57,148 bases of DNA from contig MNCI01005936.1 of the NCBI GenBank assembly GCA_015680685.1, forward strand, positions 707,786 to 764,933, read 5' to 3'. The first letter of the stretch is position 1. Each line of letters opens with the position of its first letter. A model generated the notes under the pieces. It was not told where the DNA came from and did no database searches. It saw only the letters and a list, made by a program, of their open reading frames with translations. The position numbers and the translations under genes were made by a program. This document shows positions 20,130-30,494 of the stretch, piece by piece. The DNA is from Gnetum montanum. Its lineage: Eukaryota > Streptophyta > Gnetopsida > Gnetales > Gnetaceae.

Positions 20130-21316
20130 TGTGGTTGTCCATTCATTGAGGTATTTGTTGTACTAGCTTGCTTAGGCTCATGAAAAAAATTTATTTATTG
20201 GATGTTGACCAACTACTTTTTATTTGGACTCTCAGGTTTGTATATGTTCATGGATGAAAAAAAAGGTTTCATCAACTATATAAGGTCCTTTTCACAATGT
20301 TTGAAACTTTTTTTTCTAGGGTATGTGTGTGGGGTTTCAGTAGAGAACCTTATCTCCAGGTTGAAATTTTACTTTGCGTATTCTAAGGTCATGTCATTGT
20401 TTGTTGAATGCCTTATGCCTTATTCAAAGATAGGGTCACTAATTTATTTTCATCTAACACATTGAGGTTGGTCGATCTTAGCTTTTGGGCTAGACTTAGA
20501 TCATACGCTGTTGAAAGTGTACAGAGCTCAAATTGGACTAGAAGTGTTAGGAGTTTTCCATACATTAGCTCATAGGGAGAGTAGCCAATAGGAAGTTTCC
20601 ATGTTGAGCAATAGGACCATAGGAAATCATTGATTTTTGTGCTTCAATCTCTCCTATATTTGTTTATGGTCCTTGTTAGGATCTTTATAATCTCCCTATT
20701 GGTAACTTTTGCTTGATCGTTGGCTAGGGGGGTGATAGGGTGTTATTAATTTATGTTCAATCCCTAAGCATTGCATCAACTTTCTAAAAGTGGTACCTAT
20801 AAAATGAGTTTCATTGTCAAAAATTAGTGCATGTGGCACTCCAAACCTATTTACAATATGTTGTTGTACAAATCTAGCAATAGTGGATGATGTACAATCA
20901 ATGATGACTACTGCTTCTACCTAGTTGGTGCAGTAGTTGACCACTATAATGATGTATGCTTTTCCATTGGACATGGGTGTGATGGGACCCATGAAGTCAA
21001 TGCCCCATATGTCAAAGGGCTCTAGTGGTTGAATTCACTATTGAGGATCCTCCATTCAAGCAATTATCCCACCATCTCTTTGACAATGTTCACAAGATTG
21101 GATGAATTGGTGGGCATTCCTGAAGATTCTAGGCCAATAGTATCTTGCAATTATGATTTTGATGGCGATGTGTCTCCCTACATAGTAGCCTCTGCAAGGG
21201 CCTTTGTGAGCATCTTAGAGAACATGTAGTTGATCTACATTAGGGACATACCAACGGACTAGGCCATCGATGCACACCTTGTAAAGATGTCCGTTGATTT
21301 CCATGAAGTACTTTGC
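20130..21316 (-). pseudogene. Integrase (element C), decayed
   Basis: Minus-strand integrase. The zinc-binding region is at about 21230-21060. The core has DFMGPI near 21000-20985 and FDNETHF near 20825-20805, keeping the second catalytic Asp but replacing the usual Gly of DNG with Glu. The SPYELMYGK-type C-terminal half is near 20590-20560. Stops are frequent in the last third. Confidence 0.87.
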
Positions 21317-21900
21317 TCAATGAAGAAACTGTAGCTTCTTTCTATCATCTAGATCTTGTGCCATCTCTTGAGTGAGAAGGTAAGTGAGGATGCCATCATA
21401 CCATTTTGATTCATTGGGAACTTGGTCATTGATTACTCCTGTAAAGAGGAGTTTATCTAGAAATTGATCAAAGAGCAGACTCTCCTCCTCTTTATTATTC
21501 CATCTTAACCAAGAGAGGTGATCAACGACCAAATTCTTAGTCCCTTTTTGATCTATCATTGTGAGATCAAATTTTTGCAAGATCACAAACCATTGTATGA
21601 TACAGGGGCTCATCATTAGCTTATTCATCAGGAAGTAGATGGCACTGTGATCTATGTGCACAAATACTTTGTAACCAAGCACATAGTGCCTAAACTTTTC
21701 AAGAGCATACACCACTACCATTAGTTCTTTCTTAGTTATTGTGTAATTCAATTGTGCACCCATAATGCTTTGGCTAGCGCAGTGGATGTAATATGAACAT
21801 TTCTTATTATCCAACTGTGTAAGCATAGCTCCCAAGGCATAGTTAGATGCATCTGTTATTATATGAAATGGCCCAGACTAGTCTGGTGCTCGTAGAATTA
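21317..21900 (-). pseudogene. RNase H (element C), mostly open
   Basis: An open stretch of 172 codons (21835-21317) reads GAMLTQLDNKK, YYIHCASQSIMGAQLNY, TKKELMVVVYALEKFRHYVL, HIDHSAIYFLMNK and VVDHLSWL. This is one complete plant-gypsy RNase H core, with catalytic Glu in KEL and Asp in IDH. It is followed directly by the linker to integrase; there is no second, archaeal-type RNase H as found in Tat/Ogre elements. Confidence 0.9.
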
Positions 21901-22790
21901 GAGTCTCTACAAATTTTTCCTTTAGTAGTTAGAATGCATATTTTCACTCCTTGGTCTAGACAAATGAAGCATCTTTATTTGTAAGTTTAACTAATAGCTT
22001 TGTGATCTTAGAGAAATTCTCTATGAATCGTCGATAGTAGCTAGTGTGTCCAAGGAATAATCTAATGTCTTTGATTATCTCTAGTGAAGGTGTAATTCCT
22101 TGGATGATTCTAATTTTTTTAAGGTTTATCTCAATCCCTACTTGAGTAATTTTGTGCCCTAGTACTATGCTTTCTTGGACCATTAGATGACTTTTCTACC
22201 AATTAAGCCTAAGGTTTATTTTAACACATGTTTTTAATACCTGCTTAAGGTGATTCAAGGCTTGCTCAAATGTAGCCCCATAGGTAGAGAAGTCATCCAT
22301 AAATACTTCTACCTCACTACCAATTTGTTGGTGAAAAATACTAAGGACTAGGTGTTGAAATGTTATAGGGGCATTACATAGATTGAACGACATCTTACAA
22401 TATGCAAATGTCCCCCCAGGGACTCATGAATGTTATCTTGTCCTAATCTTCTAGTGCAATTTTGATTTGTTTATAGCCACTATAACCATCCAAGAAGCTA
22501 TAATAGTAATGTGTAGAAATGGTGTCCAACACTTGGTCCACAAATGGAAATGGAAAATGATATTTAAATGTTGCCATGTTCAATAGCCTAAAGTTGGTGT
22601 AGACTTGCCACTTGTTACCTTTCTTTGGCATAATTACAAGTGGGCTAATCCACTTACTATCCATGATGGGATAGATGAACCCCTACCTTGAGGAGTTGTT
22701 TAATTTTCTCTTTGAAAATCTACTTCAATTTGGGGTTTAGCCATCGTTGTAGCTACCTTCTTGGCTTCATGGCCAGATCTATGTTGATGT
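21901..22790 (-). pseudogene. Reverse transcriptase (element C), decayed
   Basis: The minus strand shows SKWISPLVIMPKKGNKW (about 22660-22610), a YSFLDGYSGYKQIKI block (about 22500-22455), LCNAPITFQ (about 22380-22355), the catalytic FMDDF box (22305-22289) and IVLGHKITQVGIEI (about 22170-22130). These correspond to the fingers, palm and thumb. FMDDF, LNW and IVLGH are typical of Athila. Stops and frame changes separate the blocks. Confidence 0.92.
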
Positions 22791-23602
22791 GATGCTGGCA
22801 TATCCTTGGATTAATTTTAGTTCAAGATATGACCAAGCAAAGGCTATTGGCCACTTGTTGACCACACACAATAGCTTGCCTTTTTGTTTAGGAGCTAGAT
22901 TTGTATTGATTATAATTGACTTGCCATTATTTAAAAATGCATACTTCATGTTGGTTGATGGATTTTTTAACTCTAGGGGCTCCTACTTGAAATTATCAAG
23001 GATTTCCAACTCTTTGCAATAGTTCATCATTTTCTTCATTAAAGAGTTGGTGATGAACTTGTTCAAGTTCATCCATGCTTTCGACATAGGTGCATGTTAG
23101 GTGCTCAATGGGTTCCATGCATAGTGTGCTGCTATCAAAGTTAGTTTTCAACCATTGGGTGTCCTCCTATTTTGTGGCTGCTATGTATAGGCACGTTTGA
23201 ATATTAGTTTCTTGTGCACACTAACTACATGCTTTAATGTATGTACTTTTGATGGATCAAATTTTCTGCATGCAATTGCACCCATTATCACTATATGAAA
23301 TGCATGGAACATGCTTCTTCTCTAGTCATCTAAATTCATTTTCCTTGGAGATTTTTAAAGAGAGGGCCTTGATGCCTATTCATACATCAACCATGCTTAA
23401 CCAAGCCCTTCCCATAATGATGGGGAAGTTTCCTTTTCAATTTTGTTTACCTTGATCACTAGAAAATTGGCAGGATAGGATCACCTACAAACTATGCTGA
23501 TGATGTCCTCTACTAGTCCCAAAGAAATAATGATTGACTGGTCTACTAATTCCAAACTGATGTTGCTCTTTTTGAGAGGTGGTAGGTTCCAAACCTTGTA
23601 CT
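22791..23602 (-). pseudogene. Protease remnant and PR-RT linker (element C)
   Basis: The minus strand starts at VWNLPPLKKSNISLEL, the segment normally ~20 residues after the protease Asp-Ser-Gly. It continues through SYPANFLVIKV and a linker. The catalytic Asp-Ser-Gly segment is gone because gag is fused directly to this point at about 23602. Confidence 0.82.
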
Positions 23603-24992
23603 CTATTAGCCTTTGTATTTGATGAGCTCTTAGTTCAAACAATCTCTCTTGGGCATAAACCCCAAGAGTTCTTCTAGTTTCAGCTTTAAGCCCATCTATG
23701 ATGTGGTAGAGTTATTCCCTTTGAGAATAACCATGACTAGGGCATCAATGTAAGAGAGAATAATATCTACCCATGATGGTATCCAAGGGTTCCATGTATT
23801 TCCTATTTCTAGCCTTGGATTTGCCTTCTTAGATTGGACACTATGGAGTACATCTAGTATTTGTCATTAAATAGTTCCAGCATGGTACTCCATCAACAGA
23901 TGGATTCTGACTCCAAGGATTAGTACCAGCCTTCTACTTCCTTGATGAGTGTTATGGGGAATAACTTGAGTTTTTTCCAATATTTTCAATGTTTTGTAAG
24001 GCGTAGGCATTGTGAAAGACTTGTAGATGGTTTTACGGATCAAATTTATATCCCCTTTCAAATCTTGGGATATTATTCATGTCTAAGTGCTTGATCCAAC
24101 TATCTTTCACATGCCTAGTTGGAATCTTGACTGCCTCTACAATGTTAAGAATTCTTTGAGTTGCCAACAAAGGCTTATCATCATTAGTATTTCATTGTTG
24201 CAGTTGATGTCCTTTATTAACCCTTTGATTATTGTGGGCATGGTGATTAGTGTTATTGCCTCTATGCTCACCTCCATCATGGTTGTTTCTTTTGTAGCAT
24301 CTTTCAAACTCAAAAGAGGAAGAAGAAACAGATGTAGATGAAGAGGATAAAGAGGAAGAAGGATTTCCACCACCATGGTGTTTGCCAATTTCCCTTCAGT
24401 TATCACGACCATGTTCATTAATTTTCCTATCATCATGATGCTTTTTTGATCCATGATGCTTTTTTGATCCCTTTCCTTGATTGCCATCTTTTCTTGAATC
24501 CAAATTGTTGATTTTAGACTATAGATCCAAAGCCACACCCTCATCACCAATATCAAAGGATGGAGAATTTTCATGCTGAGAGCCCTTAGAGGGAGGTTCC
24601 TTGTTGTCATCTTGGTTTAGTAGAAATATGGGATTAGTGAATTGTTTTCCCTTTGCATCCTTGTGATGCCTCTCCTAATGTCGATCTTGCCTATGTTGTG
24701 TTTCAGTGGGATAGTAGTCTCAAGTGGCATAACCATTCACAATGTATTTCTCTTAAAGATATGAGATTCCTAGCTTCTTCAAAATTTTAAGTAGCATCTC
24801 GGGCATAGATTGATTAGGGGGCATTACGATATTGACCTCCATGTCACACCATCACAGTTGCTCATCTTAGTGTAGGATGAAGGTGAAGTCCGATACATAC
24901 TCATCTGGATGAGTATATACCACTTTGTACTTTTGTAGGATCCATGGTTTAANCAATGATTTTGTATCATTTTGCTTGTGAGAAGAAGACAT
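23603..24992 (-). pseudogene. gag of element C, C-terminally truncated
   Basis: Start at ATG 24992 (MSSSHKQND), matching MSSSH in element G. Blocks in order: VYTHPDEYVSDFTFILH near 24920-24870; Ser/His-rich and charged linker (24600-24200); LDMNNIPRFERGY near 24090-24055; then DGLKAETRRTLGVYAQE and LRAHQIQRLIE near 23690-23605. The fusion to protease removes the C-terminal Cys/His motif. One N (24953) falls in the N-terminal part. Confidence 0.87.
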
Positions 24993-25124
24993 TTTGCAAA
25001 ACAATTAAAGAATTAATATGCTTTTATAGTTTTGTTATTTGGGAATGATATCGACCTTTGGGTTTGTCCAACACTATTAATAATATCCAATAAACCTAGA
25101 TAGCACACATTTCAACAAACAAAG

Positions 25125-25142
25125 TCCTTGACAATGATTCCA
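25125..25142 (-). promoter_or_regulatory. Primer-binding site, decayed tRNA-Asp type (element C)
   Basis: The minus strand reads TGGAATCATTGTCAAGGA, one base after the LTR end. It is recognisable against the element D site despite six changes, five of them C/G to T/A. Confidence 0.8.
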
Positions 25143-25143
25143 A

Positions 25144-26024
25144 TGTTGAGTAATCAAAGGTACCCCTATGTCTAACCATACGAATCACAAAGCGTTCATG
25201 CACAATCTAGTCAAATTTCATGGACTCTATAGTTTTCGGTGTACTAGCCTTCTAGGAAGTGAACCTTGCCCTAAGGGTCATTCATTGTCTTCCCAATTAC
25301 ACTTGTGGTGCATATGGTATGGTTAAGTGTAATTGAGGCATATGATTTTTATTTTTTTATGTTTATGTTCCTTGGTTCATAAAGAGAGAGATAGAGTAAT
25401 TGAATAACTAATTTAATTTAACTAACTAACTAATCTCTAGCTAGTCCTAACATAAGCATTCTGTCCTACTTTTCATACACATTCTGAACCCATGTATTCA
25501 TTGCTAGGTTATCAAATGCTATGCTACTAGATGTACTAAGCAATAACACTGTTGGGATTACCAAGAAAATACATGTTACACTTGAAGCAGTCGTACTTTT
25601 GTATTTAATCTATCTAGCTTATCTCACTTGATTACTTAATTAGCTTAATTACTAGAAAACATTGAATAAATAATTGAAAGCATTAAATGCATGAATAAAA
25701 TATCTAAACTATCTAGAATGCTACAAGATTTATTAAGAAGCTCATCTTTATTGCTGTACACACTATCATGCTCAAGTACAATAGAGCTCGAATAAAGATC
25801 CATACACTCAATGACTCTTGTTGCAAGCACTTGGGAAAATATTCTAACTTTTGAATGTAAAAACTACAAGAGTTTAGCTACTACTATGGCTTATTGATGC
25901 CTAAACACAACGAGTTGGTATGTATTTATAGGCAAGAATAAACCCTGCATTGATGGGGCTATGTCAATTCATGAAATGATGTGTTGATGGGGCCTCGTCA
26001 ATGCAACCAATCCACAACTCATCA
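25144..26024 (-). repeat. 5' LTR of element C (GGCCCC type)
   Basis: The minus strand starts TGATGAGTTGTGGATTGG. U3 carries two TTGAC(N)GGCCCCATCAA-like repeats, TATA is GCCTATAAATACA (25933-25921), and the LTR ends ...TTGATTACTCAACA where the family has CCACTCATCA. Length is 881 bp. Confidence 0.9.
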
Positions 26025-26099
26025 GTAATCCAAAGATATTTCTCTCTCTCTCTACTTTTACTACTATTCCAAATTTTTTCTTATTGGACAATGATTTCT
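26025..26099. repeat. Left margin of the LINE with short (TC)n
   Basis: A TC dinucleotide run lies at about 26041-26057. Nothing else is recognisable in these 75 bases. Confidence 0.6.
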
Positions 26100-26720
26100 T
26101 ACTTATTAGTGATATTGATTGTGAGACAAATGTTGAGCTTTATTATAGAATGTTTAGGGCTTTTTTGATAGGTTCTAAGCAAAAATTGCTAGTGAATATC
26201 TTTCAAATTGACATTTCTCTCTAGATTTTCTTTTTCTAAAAGAAATTAAGATTTTAGTGCATGATAGTTCTAAGAAAAGATTGCTAGGAAATATTTTTCA
26301 AATTGACATTTATCTCCAAGTTTTCTTTTCCTACAAGAAATTATGATTATAGTGCATGGTATTAATTTTGTTGGTAAATACATTTTAAAAAATTTCATTA
26401 TTTTTTTTGCTATTCATGAAGTTAATAAATGAGGTTTTGCTATTGTTATTAATAAAAATTGGATTAGAAAAATTTTAAATTTTAGTTTTGAGAACCTTGG
26501 AAGAGTTAGTTGGATTACTTGTTATAATGAAAAAGGAGACTTTGGAGTCTATACAATTTATACTCCTAATAGTTTGAAAGATCAATAATAGGTTTGGAAA
26601 TATCCTCTATCTTTGCCTAAAGTTTCTTGGATTATTAGAGGTGAATTTTTTATGGTTGAAAGTAATTTAGATGAACTTGATGATCTTCCTTCTAATATGT
26701 CTTCTCAAGAAAAAGAAGAT
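26100..26720 (+). pseudogene. LINE endonuclease remnant
   Basis: Around 26500-26570 the frame reads GRVSWITCYNEKGDFGVYTIYTPNS, like the region of plant LINE endonucleases in which a VYxPN-type strand is conserved (it is followed by W in active copies). The following IIRGEF (about 26629-26646) sits where GDFN would be. The catalytic set cannot be verified because of stops and frame changes. Confidence 0.6.
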
Positions 26721-27379
26721 TAATGCAGTTTTAAAGAAAAATATTTTCTTTATGATGTTAGCTCTTTATTCCCATATCATTCAAATGAAAAGCATTATAT
26801 TTGGTGTAATTATCAATAAGAAAAATTATAGAATTTATTTTTGACCTAATAGATTTTACGTCTTTAATATTTTTGTCAAAAGCCTAAAAGGAAAGTAGAA
26901 ATGCATATATGTTAGACTATTTTTCTATTAGCATTTTTTTCTCTAGAATTAATTCTTCATTTTTTTGAAAGCATGAACTTTTTCGTACAAATGCTAATAT
27001 ATTCATAGAACCTAGTGAAAAAAATATTTTGAAGTCTTTATGGAATGTAGAAAAAAATGCCTATTGGTGATATTAGTTAGATTTGTTGGTGGTAATGAAC
27101 AACTTATGAAGTTAGAAATTATGCTAGATGGCTTGGAAAGCAATTTGTTATGTGTAAGAATCAAGTTGAAGAAGATCTTGTGGAATCTATAAAGTAAATG
27201 AAAATTATTTTAGACTAGAATCCCTTTGATTTTGAAAGTTAAAAATCCTTGGCTATAGCTTGTTATGCTAAACAATGTTGGAATGCTTTTGAAGCTAAAA
27301 GTTGCTTGGGTTGCCTACAAATTGAAGATGAACGTTGCATGGAATTTTTTAAATAATATGATTGTAGCTTGATAGAAAA
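26721..27379 (+). other. LINE linker, decayed
   Basis: The sequence between endonuclease and RT is AT-rich and full of stops in every frame. Isolated fragments look like the linker of plant LINE ORF2, but I cannot assign domains. Confidence 0.45.
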
Positions 27380-28260
27380 AATAGGGGGCTTCTAATACTA
27401 ACCAAGAAATTGCTTTTATTAAGTTAGATTATGCCTAAGCTTATAATAGGATTGAATGAGATTTCATTATTTCTTGTCTCTATAAACTAGGATTTGATGA
27501 TTATTTTATTCTTTTTGTCCATACTCTATTCACTAATGCTAATGCTCAAGTTTCTACTAATTTTGAATTATATTCCTTCTTTTCTCTTCAAGAGTCAAAT
27601 TGTCAAGGTTGTTCTCTAGCTTCCTATCATTTTATTATTGTTGTACACTTTCTTTCACATAATCTATACTAGGATCTATAAATTCATTAAGAGAATTTCA
27701 ATTAATAATCAAGGTATGTAATTGCTTAACATGCACTTTGCAAATGATTCTTTTTTTATGATTAACAATTATTTACAACATATCAATACTCTTTTAGCTA
27801 GAGTGGAGGATTACTACATGTTATTTGGCTCTTGAATCAATTGGCAAAAATATGTTATTTATTGTAATGATAATATTGATAAGTGAATTACTCTTAAGCC
27901 TTGGAAAATCTATAAAAAAGATTGTCTTGAAAATTTTAGGAATATCTTTTTCTTTTGAGCCTACTTTTACTAATTTGTGAAATTATGTGATTGATAAAAT
28001 TGAAAATAAGCTTGATAAATGAAAAGATAAAAAGCTTATCCTTGCTGGTAAAGTTTTAGTTATGAAGCAAATACTACAATCAACTCATTTTTATTACTTT
28101 AGTTGTTGGGATTCTTCTAAAACTGTTTATGATAGAATTGATCATATTATCCATCAATTTTTTTGGTCTACTAAGCAACATAGTAAAGGTTTTTCTAAAG
28201 TTGATTTTCACACTAGTACTAAGAAAAAAGGAGGATCTGGCCTCATTAATTGTTATGACT
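27380..28260 (+). pseudogene. LINE reverse transcriptase remnant
   Basis: FIKLDYA at 27415-27435 and the following YNRIE, DFIISCLYKLGFDDYF correspond to the first catalytic block. CQGCSLASY (about 27603-27629) is the usual RQGCPLSP block. HFANDS (27734-27751) is the FADD box with the first Asp changed to Asn (AAT 27743-27745). Downstream, LILAGKVLVMKQILQSTHFYYF and FFWSTK (about 28033-28176) are the thumb-like region of plant LINE RTs. It is inactive. Confidence 0.85.
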
Positions 28261-28618
28261 AGGGTATTTATTTTGTAGTAAAATGGATTGCAAAGTGCAT
28301 TAATGGAACTAATATTTGCATGCTTCTTTTAAGAAACAAACTTATGTAAGAAAAACCTAAGAATGATAATAATTGATCTTCTAATAACTATCTTCTTTTA
28401 ACTTAGGTCATTTTTATTCTTTGTTCTTCCATTTTTAAACAAAATTGAAAGACATGGTGCAAGCTTAGTAAATATTAGAATTACAGTCATATCACAATTT
28501 CAGAAGATATGCTTAAGCAAATTAGCCAAAGGTGGCTACCTTTTAATGAAGGAAATTAGGCTACTAATGCATCTAGATTGTATACCACTTGGAGAAAACT
28601 TGGTATCACTGTAGTTTT

Positions 28619-28696
28619 TTGTCTACATATGCATCATCATCATCATCATCTTAGCCTTGTTTCAAAAAAATGGGGTTAGGTTGTCTACATATGCAT
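28619..28696 (-). mobile_element. 46-bp SINE/RTE-like 3' end with perfect 16-bp target duplication
   Basis: TTGTCTACATATGCAT occurs at 28619-28634 and again, unchanged, at 28681-28696. Between them, the minus strand reads CCTAACCCCATTTTTTTGAA, then ACAAGGCTAAG and a (ATG)n-like tail. This resembles the 3' end of plant SINEs and RTE-type LINEs. It is a heavily 5'-truncated insertion into the L1-type LINE. Confidence 0.78.
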
Positions 28697-29059
28697 GATA
28701 GATGAATTACTTAGAAAGAAGCTTCTAGCTCTTATGGTTTGAATAGACAGAGGAAAAAGAATTTTTAAAAATTAATTTCTAATCTATTCAAAGTTGACAA
28801 TAGTTTGCATTAGGTTTTTCTAGATATTTTTAAAAGGGTGGTAGATCTATTTTCTCTTTTAATTTGAAATTTGCTTATGAGATTAAGAATGATTTTATTC
28901 ATAACAAATTTAGTAAGGCATGGAAAATGCAATTATAATTACTTTTTTGGATAAGCAAAATGAAAGAAATTTAGAAAGCTCCTACATTTCCTAAAATTTA
29001 TATTTTTATGGTGTCTTATTTATCAAAGTCTTCCTATCAGCACTAGTCTTAAACATATG

Positions 29060-29160
29060 AGAAAATTTTCTCCTCAATGTCCCCTTTGTAGAAGTTTAGA
29101 CTCATGTTTTCATGGTTTTTTTGAGTGTCTTATTGCTCAGCATGCTTAGGAATTAAAATT
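29060..29160 (+). pseudogene. LINE C-terminal zinc-finger region (zf-RVT-like)
   Basis: MRKFSPQCPLCRSLDSCFHG and the following FFEC hold the Cys-x2-Cys ... His-x4-Cys pattern seen at the C-terminus of plant LINE RT proteins. It lies about 0.8 kb after the RT thumb, the expected distance. Confidence 0.75.
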
Positions 29161-29500
29161 TAAAATCAATAATAACTTTTAACTAATCATCCATGAAGTC
29201 ATTATTGGTGCTTAGCTTGATTTGTTTGCTTCCTTTTTTTGCATTTGAAAATGTCTTTGACCACTTGTTCTCCACTCTTTTGGAAGTCTCTGTGTGGAGT
29301 TATTTTCAAGTAGTAAGAGTATAACTATGATCTTTCTTTAGGAGTCAAATACTGAATTTTCAAATATGTCACTTTTTAGTTACAAATTTATGCAAAAAAG
29401 CTTACAGGGAAAGCTGAACAATTAATTTATTCTCTACAGTATTAATTTCTTTTTGTTTTGAAGGCTAAAGGATGGGAAGCTTTAAGCTTTTATGGCTATT

Positions 29501-30356
29501 TGATAAATCCAAATTTTTTGCCATAACAATATTGTATCTATGATGTCATATATACGTTATCATATAAACGATATCATAGGGTGTGTGCCAATCTATAAAA
29601 GCAACACTTAGGAGCACAAATTAGTAGTAGATTTGATAACATAGTAGTAGAACTATTTTAGTTTGTTTTCATAATTTTAGCTTTTACTACTTAGTAGTGT
29701 ATGCCTATAGTGTGATGTTAAGTGATTGAACAGAGTCTTTATTTGAGTGTGATGTACTCGGATGCATTACATGACTCGAAATAAAGATTGAGATTACTTT
29801 CCATCATTTTAGCAACACTTACTTTTATTTCTACTTTCATTTAGTTTAATGTTTACTATTTTCATAGCCATTGATTTACTTTCAATGCACTTTACTATTC
29901 CTTTCATTAAGTAGAATGAGTATGATTGATCTCAAGCACTTAAAGTGTAGCTACTTGGTAATCCAGCAGTGCTATCACTCGACATGCCTAGTAGTGTGGT
30001 ACTTGGTAATCCTAGTAGTAATTACATGAAGTCCAAGGTGTGAACAGAAGATCAGGACCAACTACTCATTGCATAGGCTAGATTAAATTTGTTACTATTA
30101 CTTATATTTAGAAACTATTACTTTTACTTCATGTTAGCTAGGAGAATTATGGCCAATACAACATCATCTATCATATACCTCATCATGATCTAAATCATAT
30201 GCATTGAATTTACTAGCTCACATGGGAAGATAACGATCATGAACTCTAACCAAGTACTCACATAGTTAGATCATGTTTTCTAGATAATTTGACCAAGATC
30301 GTGTGTGAACACTTGTATCTCATATGGTTGGATGCTAAATACTCTATCACTCATCA
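29501..30356 (+). repeat. 5' LTR of element F (GATATCAT type)
   Basis: It runs from TGATAAATCC to CTATCACTCATCA, 856 bp. U3 holds CTATGATGTCATATATACG, TTATCATATAAACGATATCA and similar repeats, and TATA is ATCTATAAAAGC (29591-29602). AATAAAG lies near 29781-29787. The start TGATAAA differs from the TGATGAG of the other types. Confidence 0.92.
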
Positions 30357-30357
30357 T

Positions 30358-30375
30358 TGACACTATTGTTGGGGA
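30358..30375 (+). promoter_or_regulatory. Primer-binding site, decayed tRNA-Asp type (element F)
   Basis: TGACACTATTGTTGGGGA starts one base after the LTR. Against the perfect complement of tRNA-Asp it has six changes, all C to T or G to A. Confidence 0.85.
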
Positions 30376-30494
30376 CAAGTTAATGTTATGCTAAGTAATT
30401 AATTTTCCAAAGTTGATTGTATCTGAAACTTAAAGTTAAACCCAACAAATATAAATAAAGCACACTTTTAACATAAACTATCTAAAACTATAAT

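Larger units (their letters stand above)
7069..26024 (-). mobile_element. Element C: full-order Athila-like element, split by element D
   Basis: Minus-strand order: 5' LTR (26024-25144), PBS, gag, protease remnant, RT, RNase H, integrase, PPT-like site, T-rich tract, spacer, U3-like/TATA region, ORF3, PPT and a 48-bp stub of 3' LTR. Element D (8883-17467) sits inside ORF3. Excluding D, the element is about 10.4 kb. An internal deletion joins gag to protease at about 23602. Confidence 0.9.
26025..29500 (+). mobile_element. Element E: decayed L1-type LINE
   Basis: Remnants of an endonuclease, a LINE reverse transcriptase and a C-terminal zinc-finger region occur in order on the plus strand, with dozens of stops. 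Its left end is cut by element C's 5' LTR and its right end by element F's 5' LTR. No poly(A) tail is visible. It is the most decayed coding sequence here, consistent with being the oldest layer. Confidence 0.85.

Noticed and set aside
21317-21900. Tat/Ogre lineage with a second RNase H
   Set aside because: Only one RNase H is present before integrase in both C and G, and the RT, RNase H and integrase motifs fit Athila better.
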